64,000 bases of DNA from NCBI RefSeq assembly GCF_030345705.1, contig NZ_JAUASW010000002.1, forward strand, positions 1 through 64,000, given 5' to 3'. Shown in pieces: positions 53,428 through 61,517 of the stretch. The translations under genes were made by a program, and so were the position numbers. A model generated the notes under the pieces. That model made no database searches and was not told the DNA's origin. It worked only from the letters and a program-made list of their open reading frames with translations. Within the stretch, counting starts at the first letter, position 1. Each line of letters starts with the position of its first letter. The stretch comes from Pelomonas sp. SE-A7. Its GTDB lineage: Bacteria > Pseudomonadota > Gammaproteobacteria > Burkholderiales > Burkholderiaceae_C.

Positions 53428-55254
53428 ATGCCCGAACTTGTCACTCCCCTCACGCCGCGCCACGACCTGCTGGCCCTGCAGCTGTCCAACCTGATCAGCC
53501 AGCAGAGCTTCGAGGTCCACTTCCAGCCGCTGGTCGACGTCAACCGTGCCGGCATCCTCGGCTACGAGGCCCTGACCCGAGGCCCCGCCGATTCGCCCTT
53601 GCATTCGCCGCTGGTCCTGTTCGAAGCGGCAGCTCGACTGGGTCGGCTGGTCGAACTGGAACGCCTGGTGGTGCGCAAGGCACTGCGGCGCTTCCGCGAG
53701 CTGGCGCTGCCGGGCCAGGTCTTCCTCAACCTCACGGCCGACACCCTGCTGGCCGCCGAGGGCCGGGTCGAGCAGATCGCCCATGAGTTCGCCGAGCTGG
53801 ACATGCCGCCCTCGCGCATCGTCATCGAGCTGACCGAGACCCGGCCCATCCTCGAGCCCGAGCGGCTCAGCGCCTCGCTGGAGGGTCTGCGCGCGCTGGG
53901 CTTCGTGGTCGCGCTGGACGACCTGGGCGAGGGCTTTGCCAGCCTGAAGCGCTGGATGGACATCCGGCCCGACTTCGTCAAGATCGACCGGCACTTCATC
54001 GACGGCATTTCGCAGGAGCCGCTGAAGCAGCAGTTCGTGCGCTCCATCCTGGAGATGGCGGCCTCCAGCGGCTGCACCGTGATCGCCGAGGGCCTGGAGC
54101 AGACCGGCGGCCTGGGCGTGCTGCGCGAGCTGGGCGTGCCGGTCTGCCAGGGCTATCTGCTGGCACGGCCGGCCAGCAGCCCGCGCGCCACGCTGCGGGC
54201 CGAGGTGGCCACGCTGCTGCGCGGCGGCAACAACCCGCGCAGCTTCGGCAGCCTGCCGGGCGCCATCACCCAGGCCGCCCAATTGGCCCAGCGCGGCCAC
54301 ACGGTCTCGGGCCGCATCGACTGCCAGTCGGTGGTGGAGATGTTCACCGGCGACGAGCAGCTCTATGCGCTGCCGGTGCTGGACGCCGACAACCGGCCCA
54401 TAGGCATCCTGCGCTCGCTGCAGGTGCTCAAGCGCAGCGCCGAGCGCTACTTCATGGACATCCACCGCCGCCACAGCTGCACCGTGCTGATGGATCCTCA
54501 GCCGCTGCTTTTCGACGTCAGCACCTCGCTGCGGTCCATGAGCGAAACCATCGCCAACCTGGACGACCGGCTGATGGTGGACGGCTTCATCGTCACCAAG
54601 GGCGGCCAGTATTTCGGCAGCGGCCGCACCTCGGACCTGCTCAAGGCCGTGTCCGACCTGCAGGTGCATTCGGCCCGCTATGCCAACCCGCTGACCCTGC
54701 TGCCGGGCAATGTGCCCATCGACCATCACCTCGACGGCCGCCTGGCCGAGGGCCAGCCCTTCGTCGTGGCGCTCTGGGACATCGACAACTTCAAGCCCTT
54801 CAACGACAGCTACGGCTACCGCTCCGGCGACGAGGTGATCAAGTTCACCGCCGCGCTGCTGAGCCAGGTGGCCGATGCCGAGCAGGACTTCGTCGGCCAC
54901 ATAGGCGGTGACGACTTCCTGATGGTGTTGGGCTCGGCCGATTGGGAACAGCGCCTGCACCAAGTCTGCCAGGGCTTCGATGCCGGCGTGCGCCGCTTCT
55001 TCAGCGACGAGCACCTGCAGCGCGGCGGCTACACCACCTTGAACCGCCAGAACCAGCCCTCGTTCCACCCCTTGCCGACGCTGAGCGCCGGCGTGGTGGC
55101 GGTGCGCTCCAGCAGCGGCTTCGAAAGCGCCCAGGCGCTGTCGGCCGCCTTGATCGAACCCAAGCGCGTCGTCAAGAGCCGCAGTGGGCCCAGCCGCTTC
55201 TTCCTCGAACGGCGCACGCCCGAGCTGCCCAGCCTGCTGCCCGCCGCCGCCTGA
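53428..55254 (+). CDS. EAL-CBS-GGDEF cyclic-di-GMP signalling protein
   Basis: This 608-aa cytoplasmic protein has an N-terminal EAL phosphodiesterase domain, a central CBS pair and a C-terminal GGDEF domain. The EAL residues look intact: EAL at 47-49, NLTAD, ELTET, DDLGEG, VKIDRHFI, AEGLEQ and CQGYLLARP. The GGDEF motif is GGDDF, and the inhibitory RxxD is replaced by AEQD, so this domain is probably sensory or weak and lacks product inhibition. Net c-di-GMP hydrolysis is inferred. CBS domains may sense adenine nucleotides. An in-frame ATG at 53392 is a less likely start. Confidence 0.93.
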   Translation: MPELVTPLTPRHDLLALQLSNLISQQSFEVHFQPLVDVNRAGILGYEALTRGPADSPLHSPLVLFEAAARLGRLVELERLVVRKALRRFRELALPGQVFLNLTADTLLAAEGRVEQIAHEFAELDMPPSRIVIELTETRPILEPERLSASLEGLRALGFVVALDDLGEGFASLKRWMDIRPDFVKIDRHFIDGISQEPLKQQFVRSILEMAASSGCTVIAEGLEQTGGLGVLRELGVPVCQGYLLARPASSPRATLRAEVATLLRGGNNPRSFGSLPGAITQAAQLAQRGHTVSGRIDCQSVVEMFTGDEQLYALPVLDADNRPIGILRSLQVLKRSAERYFMDIHRRHSCTVLMDPQPLLFDVSTSLRSMSETIANLDDRLMVDGFIVTKGGQYFGSGRTSDLLKAVSDLQVHSARYANPLTLLPGNVPIDHHLDGRLAEGQPFVVALWDIDNFKPFNDSYGYRSGDEVIKFTAALLSQVADAEQDFVGHIGGDDFLMVLGSADWEQRLHQVCQGFDAGVRRFFSDEHLQRGGYTTLNRQNQPSFHPLPTLSAGVVAVRSSSGFESAQALSAALIEPKRVVKSRSGPSRFFLERRTPELPSLLPAAA

Positions 55255-55439
55255 TTGCCGCTCTTGCAGTCCGCAGGCGATTGCTGCCTTCACCGGCGCC
55301 CAGGACCCGGCGCCGGCCTGCCGACCTTCAGTCTTTGAGAGGACGGCTCAGGGCAATCCATGAGGCCGACCGCCTTCCCTCGCGGCCTGGACAGGACTAG
55401 GCTGGCTCGCCCCCTTGGCCCTGACCCCTGCGAGGTTGT

Positions 55440-56294
55440 ATGAGCAGACTCTGGCGCTTGGTACTTGGCGGACTGGTCGCGGCCGTGCCGCTGGCGGCCT
55501 GGTCCGATGTCACGGCGGACCGACTGGCCCGCGGCAAATACCTGATGGACTCGGTGGTGGCCTGCGGCAACTGCCATGTCCAGCGAGGGCCCCAGGGCGA
55601 GCCGCTGTTCGAGCGCGGCCTCTCGGGCGGCTTCAAGTTCGACGCGCCGCCGTTCACCTCTTACGCTGCCAACATCACGCCCGATGCCGAGACCGGCATA
55701 GGCCGCTGGACCGAAGCCCAGTTGGTCAAGGCGATCCGCGAGGGCGTGCGGCCCGACGGCAGCCTGATCGGCTGGCCCATGCCCATCGAGTACTACCGCC
55801 ATCTGTCCGACGACGATGTCGCCGCCCTGGTGGCCTACCTGCGGGCGCAGCCGGCCGTGGCCAATGCCGTGCCCAAGTCGGTCTACCGGATCCCGCTGCC
55901 GGCCAGCTACGGGCCGCCGGTAGGCAAGGTCAAGGCGCCGCCGGCCAAGGACCTGCGGCGCTACGGCGAATACCTGGCCAACATCGCGCACTGCATGGAG
56001 TGCCACACGCCGCGCGACGACAAGGGCGAACTGATCGAGAGCCGACTCGGCGCCGGCGGCCAGCCCTTCAAGGGGCCCTGGGGCGTCAGCGTCTCGCGCA
56101 ATCTGACGCCCGACGCGGCCGGCCTCAAGAGCTGGAGCGATGCTCAGATCGCCCAGGCCATACGCACCGGCGTGCGGCCGGACGGCCAGGCCCTGAAGCC
56201 GCCGATGGGCTTCGGCTTCTACAGCAAGATCAGCGACGCCGACATGAAGGCCCTGATCGCCTACCTGCGCTCGCTGAAACCGCAGAAGCCCTGA
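55440..56294 (+). CDS. periplasmic dihaem c-type cytochrome
   Basis: This 284-aa protein has a signal peptide (LVLGGLVAAVPLAAWS) and two CxxCH haem sites, CGNCH near residue 41 and CMECH near 184. Each is in a cytochrome c fold with distal methionines possible in LIGWPMP and KPPMGF. It resembles the cytochrome subunits of alcohol or aldehyde dehydrogenases, but no dehydrogenase gene is adjacent. GAGG stands just upstream of the ATG. Confidence 0.92.
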   Translation: MSRLWRLVLGGLVAAVPLAAWSDVTADRLARGKYLMDSVVACGNCHVQRGPQGEPLFERGLSGGFKFDAPPFTSYAANITPDAETGIGRWTEAQLVKAIREGVRPDGSLIGWPMPIEYYRHLSDDDVAALVAYLRAQPAVANAVPKSVYRIPLPASYGPPVGKVKAPPAKDLRRYGEYLANIAHCMECHTPRDDKGELIESRLGAGGQPFKGPWGVSVSRNLTPDAAGLKSWSDAQIAQAIRTGVRPDGQALKPPMGFGFYSKISDADMKALIAYLRSLKPQKP

Positions 56295-56318
56295 GCCGGC
56301 CGGGGCGGCGGTGGCCGC

Positions 56319-56324
56319 GATAAT
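56319..56324 (+). promoter_or_regulatory. candidate -10 (GATAAT) for leaderless PHP gene
   Basis: GATAAT is 6 nt before the GTG start at 56331. Confidence 0.45.
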
Positions 56325-56330
56325 GCGCGG

Positions 56331-57212
56331 GTGAACAGCGCCCCCACACTCCACGCCCTCAGCAATGCCGACCTGCATTGCCATTCCAAGGTCTCCGATG
56401 GCACGCTGGAGCCCGAGGCACTCGCGGCCCGCGCCAAGTCGCAGGGCGTCGAGCTGTGGGCGCTGACCGACCATGACGAGGTCGGCGGCCAGCAGCGGGC
56501 CATGGACGCCGCCCTGGCCCTGGGCCTACCTTACCTGACCGGCACCGAGATCTCGGTCAGCTTCGCCGGCAAGGTGGTCCACATCGTGGGCCTGGGCTTC
56601 GACCACAACAATGCCGAGTTGGTGGCCGGCCTGCGCGCCACCCGCGGTGGCCGCGAGCCGCGCGCCCGCGAGATGGCCGAGGGCCTGGCCCAGGTCGGCA
56701 TCAAGGGCGCCTTCGAGGGCGCGCTGCGCTACGTAGGCAATCCCGAGCTGATCTCGCGCACCCATTTCGCCCGCTGGCTGGTCGATGCCGGCCATTGCAG
56801 CGACGTGCCCGAGGTGTTCCGCCGCTTCCTGACGGAGGGCAAGCCCGGCTTCGTGCCGCACAAATGGGCTTCGCTGCGCGACGCGCTGCGCTGGGTCCAC
56901 GAGGCCGGCGGCCTGACGGTGATCGCCCATCCGGCCCGCTACGGCTTCACGCCCACCGAGGAATACGCGCTGTTCACCGAGTTCATCGGCCACGGCGGCC
57001 GCGGCGTCGAGGTGGTGACCGGCAGCCACACGGCGGCCGAGGCGGTCAAGTACGGCGACATGGCCCAGGAGTTCGGCCTGCTCGCCTCGCGCGGCTCGGA
57101 CTTCCACAGCCCCGACGAGAGCCACACCGAGCTGGGCTCCCTGCCCGGCCTGCCCGGCAAGCTGGAGCCGGTCTGGCTGGCGCTGCAGGACCGCATCCAC
57201 CTGCCGAGCTGA
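56331..57212 (+). CDS. PHP-domain nuclease/phosphatase, RNase AM (YciV) family
   Basis: This 293-aa metal-dependent enzyme has DLHCHSKVSDG at 14-24, ALTDHDEV, TGTEIS and the late SRGSDFHSP, all PHP metal ligands. The family includes E. coli YciV (RNase AM), which trims 5' ends of rRNA and hydrolyses 3',5'-nucleoside bisphosphates. A yciO orthologue follows one gene later, as in E. coli, which supports the assignment. It starts with GTG; its stop overlaps the next start (TGATG). Confidence 0.9.
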   Translation: MNSAPTLHALSNADLHCHSKVSDGTLEPEALAARAKSQGVELWALTDHDEVGGQQRAMDAALALGLPYLTGTEISVSFAGKVVHIVGLGFDHNNAELVAGLRATRGGREPRAREMAEGLAQVGIKGAFEGALRYVGNPELISRTHFARWLVDAGHCSDVPEVFRRFLTEGKPGFVPHKWASLRDALRWVHEAGGLTVIAHPARYGFTPTEEYALFTEFIGHGGRGVEVVTGSHTAAEAVKYGDMAQEFGLLASRGSDFHSPDESHTELGSLPGLPGKLEPVWLALQDRIHLPS

Positions 57213-58132
57213 TGGCCGCTCCTGCCCAGCGGCCCGCCCTGGGCATTGCCCTCGTGTTCCTGATGGCGGCCTGCTTCGCCAGCATGGACAGCCTGACCCG
57301 CCACCTGGGCTCCACCCTGGCCCTGCCGGTGCTCCTGATCATGTGGGCCCGCTACAGCGTGCAGGCGGTGGGCATGGCCGTGTGGCTGGGCCTGGCGGGC
57401 AGCTTCCGCAGCGCACATCCGCGCTTCCAGCTGCTGCGCGGCCTGCTGCTGCTGGCCACCAGCGCGATGAGCTTCTTCGGCGTGCAGTACATGCCGGTGG
57501 CCGAGTTCACCTCGATCAATATGCTGACCCCGGTGGTCGTGACCCTGCTGGCGGCCATGTTGCTGCACGAGCAGGTGTCGCCGCTGCGCTGGACCCTGGT
57601 GATAGGCGGCTTTGCCGGCGCCCTGATCGTGATGCGGCCGGGCAGCGGCCTGTTCGGATGGGCCGTGCTGTTTCCGCTGGCCGGCGCGCTCTGCTATGCC
57701 AGCTTCCAGGTGCTGACCAGCAAGCTGTCCTCGCTGGAGAACCCGCTGACCACGCATTTCTACACCGGGCTGACTGGCTCGCTGCTGCTGAGCGCCCTGC
57801 TCTTGCTGGGGCCCTGGTCGGTCTGGCCGCAGCTGCTGGCCGCGCCGGCCTGGCAATGGGGGCTGTTGCTGATCGTAGGCCTCCTGGGCACGACCGGCCA
57901 TCTGCTGCTGATCCTGTCGCTCGGCCTGGCTCCCACGGCCACGCTGATGCCCTTCAGCTATGCGCAGATCGCCTTTGCCGCCGCCATAGGCTGGTTCGCC
58001 TTCGACCATGCGCCCGACGGCTTCGCCTGGCTGGGCATGGCCGTGGTCTCGGCTTGCGGCGCGGCCGCGGCCTGGCTCAATGTCCGCGAGAAGCAACAAG
58101 CCGCGGTTTCCACCGACACGATCGCCGATTGA
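57212..58132 (+). CDS. EamA-family DMT-superfamily transporter
   Basis: This 306-aa permease has ten predicted helices in two EamA halves, beginning LGIALVFLMAACFASMDSL. Features such as TSAMSFFGVQYMPVAEFTSI match the S-adenosylmethionine/metabolite-like branch, but the substrate cannot be named. It is the second such transporter in the window and is not closely similar to the one at 37.8 kb by eye. It is inserted between yciV and yciO and coupled to yciV. Confidence 0.9.
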   Translation: MAAPAQRPALGIALVFLMAACFASMDSLTRHLGSTLALPVLLIMWARYSVQAVGMAVWLGLAGSFRSAHPRFQLLRGLLLLATSAMSFFGVQYMPVAEFTSINMLTPVVVTLLAAMLLHEQVSPLRWTLVIGGFAGALIVMRPGSGLFGWAVLFPLAGALCYASFQVLTSKLSSLENPLTTHFYTGLTGSLLLSALLLLGPWSVWPQLLAAPAWQWGLLLIVGLLGTTGHLLLILSLGLAPTATLMPFSYAQIAFAAAIGWFAFDHAPDGFAWLGMAVVSACGAAAAWLNVREKQQAAVSTDTIAD

Positions 58133-58150
58133 AGCTCGGCTCTGCAGGGT

Positions 58151-58156
58151 GAGAAT
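58151..58156 (+). promoter_or_regulatory. candidate -10 (GAGAAT) for leaderless yciO
   Basis: GAGAAT is 8 nt before the ATG at 58165. Confidence 0.35.
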
Positions 58157-58164
58157 CGGCCGCC

Positions 58165-58791
58165 ATGGCCCAGACTTTCGATGTTCATCCCGACAACCCG
58201 CAGGCCCGCTTCCTGCGCCAGGCAGCACAGATCCTCGACAAGGGCGGCATAGCGGCCATCCCGACCGATTCCAGCTATGCCCTGGTCTGCCATCTGGACG
58301 ACAAGGCGGCCACCGAGGCCCTGCGGCGCATACGCGGCGTCGACGACAAGCATCACCTGACCCTGCTGTGCCGCGACCTCAGCGAGCTGGCCAACTACGC
58401 CCGTGTCGACAACAAGCAGTACCGATTGCTGAAGGCGGCCACGCCCGGGCCCTTCACCTTCATCCTCGAAGCCACCAAGGAAGTGCCGCGCCGGCTGCAC
58501 CATCCCTCGCGCCGCACCATAGGCTTGCGCGTGCCCGACCATGGCGTCACCCAGGAATTGCTGACGATCTTCGGACAGCCGCTGCTGGCGACCACCCTGA
58601 TTCCGCCCGGCGAGAGCGAGCCGCTGAACGACCCGGACGAGATTGCCGAGCGCTACGACCACCAGCTGCAGCTGGTCATCAAATCGGGAGCCTGCGCGAT
58701 GCAGCCCACCACGGTGATAGACCTCAGCGGCGAGGAGCCGGCGATCGTCCGCCTGGGTCGTGGCGACCCGGCCGCACTGGGCCTGTCCTGA
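58165..58791 (+). CDS. yciO: YciO, Sua5/YrdC-family protein
   Basis: The 208-aa protein is of the YrdC fold, related to the threonylcarbamoyl-AMP synthase TsaC. Typical positions include GGIAAIPTDSSYALVC, KHHLTLLCRDLSELA, TPGPFTFILEA and RTIGLRVPDH. The KxR region of the synthase is modified as in YciO (DDKHHLTLL), so activity may be weak or different. Its role is not established. The neighbour yciV two genes upstream supports orthology. Confidence 0.9.
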   Translation: MAQTFDVHPDNPQARFLRQAAQILDKGGIAAIPTDSSYALVCHLDDKAATEALRRIRGVDDKHHLTLLCRDLSELANYARVDNKQYRLLKAATPGPFTFILEATKEVPRRLHHPSRRTIGLRVPDHGVTQELLTIFGQPLLATTLIPPGESEPLNDPDEIAERYDHQLQLVIKSGACAMQPTTVIDLSGEEPAIVRLGRGDPAALGLS

Positions 58792-58958
58792 GCTCGCGCC
58801 AGAGCAGATATCCGGTTCTGCAAAGAGCCGAGCCGTGCTAGCGTTGGGGCCGGGCCTCGCTGCATCGAGGACTGTCGTAGGGAGTTGGTTTCGACCGGGC
58901 TCAAAGGCCCGGCACTTCGAACGAACAGGCCCCCGGGGCCGGACAACTAGGAAGCGCT
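58792..58958 (+). other. leader region of the chemoreceptor gene
   Basis: No gene is seen in these 167 bp. A hairpin CCGGGC/GCCCGG lies at 58895-58912. No clear sigma-28 (flagellar) promoter is found. Confidence 0.45.
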
Positions 58959-60506
58959 ATGGGACTGCTGACGCAACTTCGCATCGGCCAACGGCTCGCC
59001 TGGAGCTACGGCCTCCTGATCCTGCTGCTGGTCATCATCGGCATCTACGGCGGCTACAGCGCCAACCGATTGGCCAAGGACCTGGACCGCACGGCCAACC
59101 AGAGCCTGGTCAAGATCAATGCGGCCAATGCGCTGTCCGAAAACGTCAACGTCTTCGCCCGCGCCTCGCGCGACCTGCTGCTGCTGGACGAAGCCCGCCA
59201 GATCAAGAAGCAGAAGGCGGCGCTGGACGATGCCCAGCAGGCCAGCATCGACCAGCTCGCCAAGCTCAAGGCCGGCGCCGAGGAAGGCAAGGAGTCCGAG
59301 CTGATCTCCAAGGCCAAGAGCACGCAGGACCAGTTCCTGGAAGCCATCGCCAAGTTCCGCAAGGTGCAGCAGGACGCCAGCCCGGACGAAGCCCGCGAGG
59401 CGCTGATCACCGGCGTCAGACCGGCCCAGCAGGCCTACCAGGAAGCGCTCAAGGCCCTGGTCGACCTGCAATACGAAAGTGCTCACGACCTGGCCGTGGC
59501 CGGCGGTGACCTGGCCAAGAATGCGGTGGTCGTGACCGTGGTCCTGGTGATCGCGGCGGCGCTGTTTGGCGTGCTCGGCGGCCTCACGATCTCGCGTTCC
59601 ATCGTGGTGCCGGCGCGCGCCGCCCAACGTGCGGCCGAGGCCATCGCCCAGGGCGACCTGACGCGCGAGATCACCAGCGAAGGCCGCGACGAACTGGCGC
59701 AGATGCTGCAGGCCATGCGCGAGATGCAGGACGCACTGGTCGGCGTGGTGCGCAGCGTGGGCTCGGCCGCCAGCGAGGTGGCCGACAGCTCCAGCGTGAT
59801 CGCCAACAGCAACAACGACCTGTCGGACCGCACGGCCCGCTCGGCCGCCAGCCTGCAGAACACCGCCGCCTCGGTCGAGCAGATCGCCGCCAACCTCAGC
59901 GGTGCCAGCGAGCTGACTCGCAAGGCGGCGGCCATCGCCAGCACGGCCCGTCAGTCGGCCTCGACCGGTGGCCGCGTGGTGTCCGAGGTGGTGTCCACCA
60001 TGGAGGACATCAGTGCCAGCTCCAAGAAGATCGGCGACATCATCGGCGTGATCGACGGCATCGCCTTCCAGACCAATATCCTGGCCCTGAACGCCGCCGT
60101 GGAAGCCGCCCGTGCCGGCGAGCATGGCAAGGGCTTCGCCGTGGTCGCCACCGAGGTGCGCGCCCTGGCCTCGCGGGCCGCCGCTGCGGCCAAGGAAATC
60201 AAGCAGCTGATCCAGGAAAGCACCGAGAAGGTGGACAGCGGCACCGGCCTGGTCAACAACGCCGGCAAGACCATCACCAGCGTGGTCGACGAGGTCAATC
60301 ACATGGGGCAGCTGATCGAGGAGATCTCGCACTCGGCCCAGGAGCAGGCCTCGGGCGTGGGCGTGGTCAACCAGGCCATGAACGAGCTGGACAAGAGCAC
60401 CCAGCAAAATGCCAGCCTGGTCAGCGAGCTGAATCGCTCGACCGAGGCCCTGACCAGCAGTTCTTCACGACTGCTGGAGGCGGTTGGCTTCTTCCGTACC
60501 GCCTGA
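58959..60506 (+). CDS. methyl-accepting chemotaxis protein
   Basis: This 515-aa chemoreceptor has an N-terminal helix (YGLLILLLVIIGIYGGY), a periplasmic four-helix sensor of about 150 residues, a second membrane segment near 187-210, a HAMP domain and a long signalling coiled coil. The hairpin tip IAFQTNILALNAAVEAARAGE, given here as FQTNILALNAAVEAARAGE, is intact and binds CheA/CheW. The C-terminus lacks a CheR-tethering pentapeptide. The ligand is unknown. AGGAAG near the ATG serves as ribosome-binding site. Confidence 0.95.
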   Translation: MGLLTQLRIGQRLAWSYGLLILLLVIIGIYGGYSANRLAKDLDRTANQSLVKINAANALSENVNVFARASRDLLLLDEARQIKKQKAALDDAQQASIDQLAKLKAGAEEGKESELISKAKSTQDQFLEAIAKFRKVQQDASPDEAREALITGVRPAQQAYQEALKALVDLQYESAHDLAVAGGDLAKNAVVVTVVLVIAAALFGVLGGLTISRSIVVPARAAQRAAEAIAQGDLTREITSEGRDELAQMLQAMREMQDALVGVVRSVGSAASEVADSSSVIANSNNDLSDRTARSAASLQNTAASVEQIAANLSGASELTRKAAAIASTARQSASTGGRVVSEVVSTMEDISASSKKIGDIIGVIDGIAFQTNILALNAAVEAARAGEHGKGFAVVATEVRALASRAAAAAKEIKQLIQESTEKVDSGTGLVNNAGKTITSVVDEVNHMGQLIEEISHSAQEQASGVGVVNQAMNELDKSTQQNASLVSELNRSTEALTSSSSRLLEAVGFFRTA

Positions 60507-60589
60507 GGGGCAAAAAAGGCCTCATGATGGCGCCTGTCGTTGAAATCTCTACCCGATACAACCGCTTCGAATCACAAGGAGATCCGTCC

Positions 60590-60940
60590 ATGCAAGCCGT
60601 CGTCAACCAGCCCTGGCGCACCCACCTGGCCAAGCGCTGCGCCGTCGCCCTGATAGGCGCCCTGCTGGCCGTCGGTGCCATCGCCGCTCCCAAGGTCATC
60701 AAGAAGGTGCCGCCGGAGTTCCCGCGCGAGGCCGCCCAGAAGGGCATCGCCAACGGCAGCGTCAAGGCCGAACTGACCATAGGCGCCGATGGCACGGTCA
60801 CCGACGTCAAGATCCTCGAGGCCGAACCCAAGCGGGTGTTCGACAAGGCCGTGATCGCCGCGCTGAAGGAATGGAAGTACGAAGGCACCGGCGAAAAGCA
60901 GACCGCCGAAGTCAAGCTGGTGTTCCGTAACGAGGACTGA
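60590..60940 (+). CDS. stand-alone TonB C-terminal-domain protein
   Basis: This 116-aa protein has an N-terminal hydrophobic segment (VALIGALLAVGAIAA) and then directly a TonB C-terminal fold: PPEFPREAAQKGIANGSVKAELTI, seen as FPREAAQKGIANGS, with VIAALKEWKYEG near the end. The Pro-rich spacer needed to cross the periplasm is missing, so it is unlikely to energise receptors itself. AAGGAGAT (60576-60583) supports the start. It is upstream of the blaI/blaR1-like pair but separated from it by three hairpins. Confidence 0.85.
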   Translation: MQAVVNQPWRTHLAKRCAVALIGALLAVGAIAAPKVIKKVPPEFPREAAQKGIANGSVKAELTIGADGTVTDVKILEAEPKRVFDKAVIAALKEWKYEGTGEKQTAEVKLVFRNED

Positions 60941-60952
60941 GGCTGCACTTGC

Positions 60953-61014
60953 AAAGCCGCCTGCGCGGCTTTGTCAGGCAGCATCAGGCCGGATCCTGTC
61001 TTGCAGGATCCGGC
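60953..61014 (+). other. two stable hairpins after the tonB-like gene
   Basis: Stem 1 (8 bp) pairs 60953-60960 with 60965-60972. Stem 2 (11 bp, perfect) pairs 60988-60998 with 61004-61014 and contains GGATCC on each arm. They precede the main terminator and lack T-tracts. Confidence 0.6.
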
Positions 61015-61028
61015 TGAGCCGCAAAGAG

Positions 61029-61054
61029 AAAGGCCGCCTCGCGCGGCCTTTTTT
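61029..61054 (+). terminator. rho-independent terminator
   Basis: A 9-bp stem (61029-61037 with 61043-61051) is followed by TTTT. It ends the tonB-like transcript just before the blaI promoter. Confidence 0.85.
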
Positions 61055-61073
61055 CATTTCCGCGTCGCCCCTC

Positions 61074-61133
61074 TTGACAGCATCGATTACGTGCGTAAAC
61101 ATCCGCTCATGTTTACAACCGTAATCGATTGCC
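61074..61133 (+). promoter_or_regulatory. promoter of the blaI-blaR1-like operon
   Basis: A perfect -35 TTGACA (61074-61079) is followed after 16 bp by TAAACA (61096-61101) as a possible -10. Another -10-like hexamer, CGTAAT (61120-61125), lies 8 nt before the ATG. Both overlap the operator, so bound repressor would block polymerase. Confidence 0.55.
61082..61129. promoter_or_regulatory. 48-bp palindromic operator for the BlaI-type repressor
   Basis: Two dyads of the form TTAC-N4-GTAA lie at 61087-61098 and 61113-61124, 26 bp centre to centre. This form matches the Bacillus BlaI operator as I recall it. They are placed inside one larger palindrome: arms ATCGATTACG and GTAAACAT on the left are mirrored by ATGTTTAC and CGTAATCGAT on the right around a 6-bp centre. 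18 of 21 arm positions pair. Confidence 0.75.
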
Positions 61134-61517
61134 ATGCCCACGATCTCCGAGGCTGAGGCCCAGGTCATGGAAGTGCTCTGGGCCGCCGACGCCCCCTTGA
61201 GCACCGAAGACATCGCCAGCGCCCTGCAGGGCCGCCAGGACTGGCAGCTGGCCACGATCAAGACCCTGCTCAACCGCCTGCTCAACAAGGGCGCCGTCGC
61301 GGCCGACAAGGACGGCCGGCGCTACCTCTACACGCCCCGACTGAGTCGCGAGGACTGGGCCGGCGAACAGGCCACCGGCCTGCTGGACCGGCTGTTCGGC
61401 GGCAGCCTGGCGCCGCTGGTGGCCCAGTTCGGCAGCCAGCGCAAGCTCAGGCCCGACGAGGTCGAGGCGCTCAGGCAGCTGCTGCAGGACTACGACAAGG
61501 CGGAGAAGAAGAAATGA
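61134..61517 (+). CDS. BlaI/MecI/CopY-family transcriptional repressor
   Basis: This 127-aa winged-helix repressor starts TISEAEAQVMEVLWAADAPLSTEDIA, of which SEAEAQVMEVLW is diagnostic, then TIKTLLNRLLNKGAV as recognition helix and a dimerising C-terminal helix bundle. Members bind paired operators and are inactivated by cleavage when the membrane sensor is triggered. The palindromic operator directly upstream implies autoregulation. The stop overlaps the start of the M56 gene by ATGA. No beta-lactamase gene is nearby. Confidence 0.93.
   Translation: MPTISEAEAQVMEVLWAADAPLSTEDIASALQGRQDWQLATIKTLLNRLLNKGAVAADKDGRRYLYTPRLSREDWAGEQATGLLDRLFGGSLAPLVAQFGSQRKLRPDEVEALRQLLQDYDKAEKKK

Noticed and set aside
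52204..55293. 1029-codon minus-strand frame opposite the TonB receptor and EAL protein
   Set aside because: Covers two unrelated real genes on the other strand and shows only low-complexity Ala/Gln/Val sequence.
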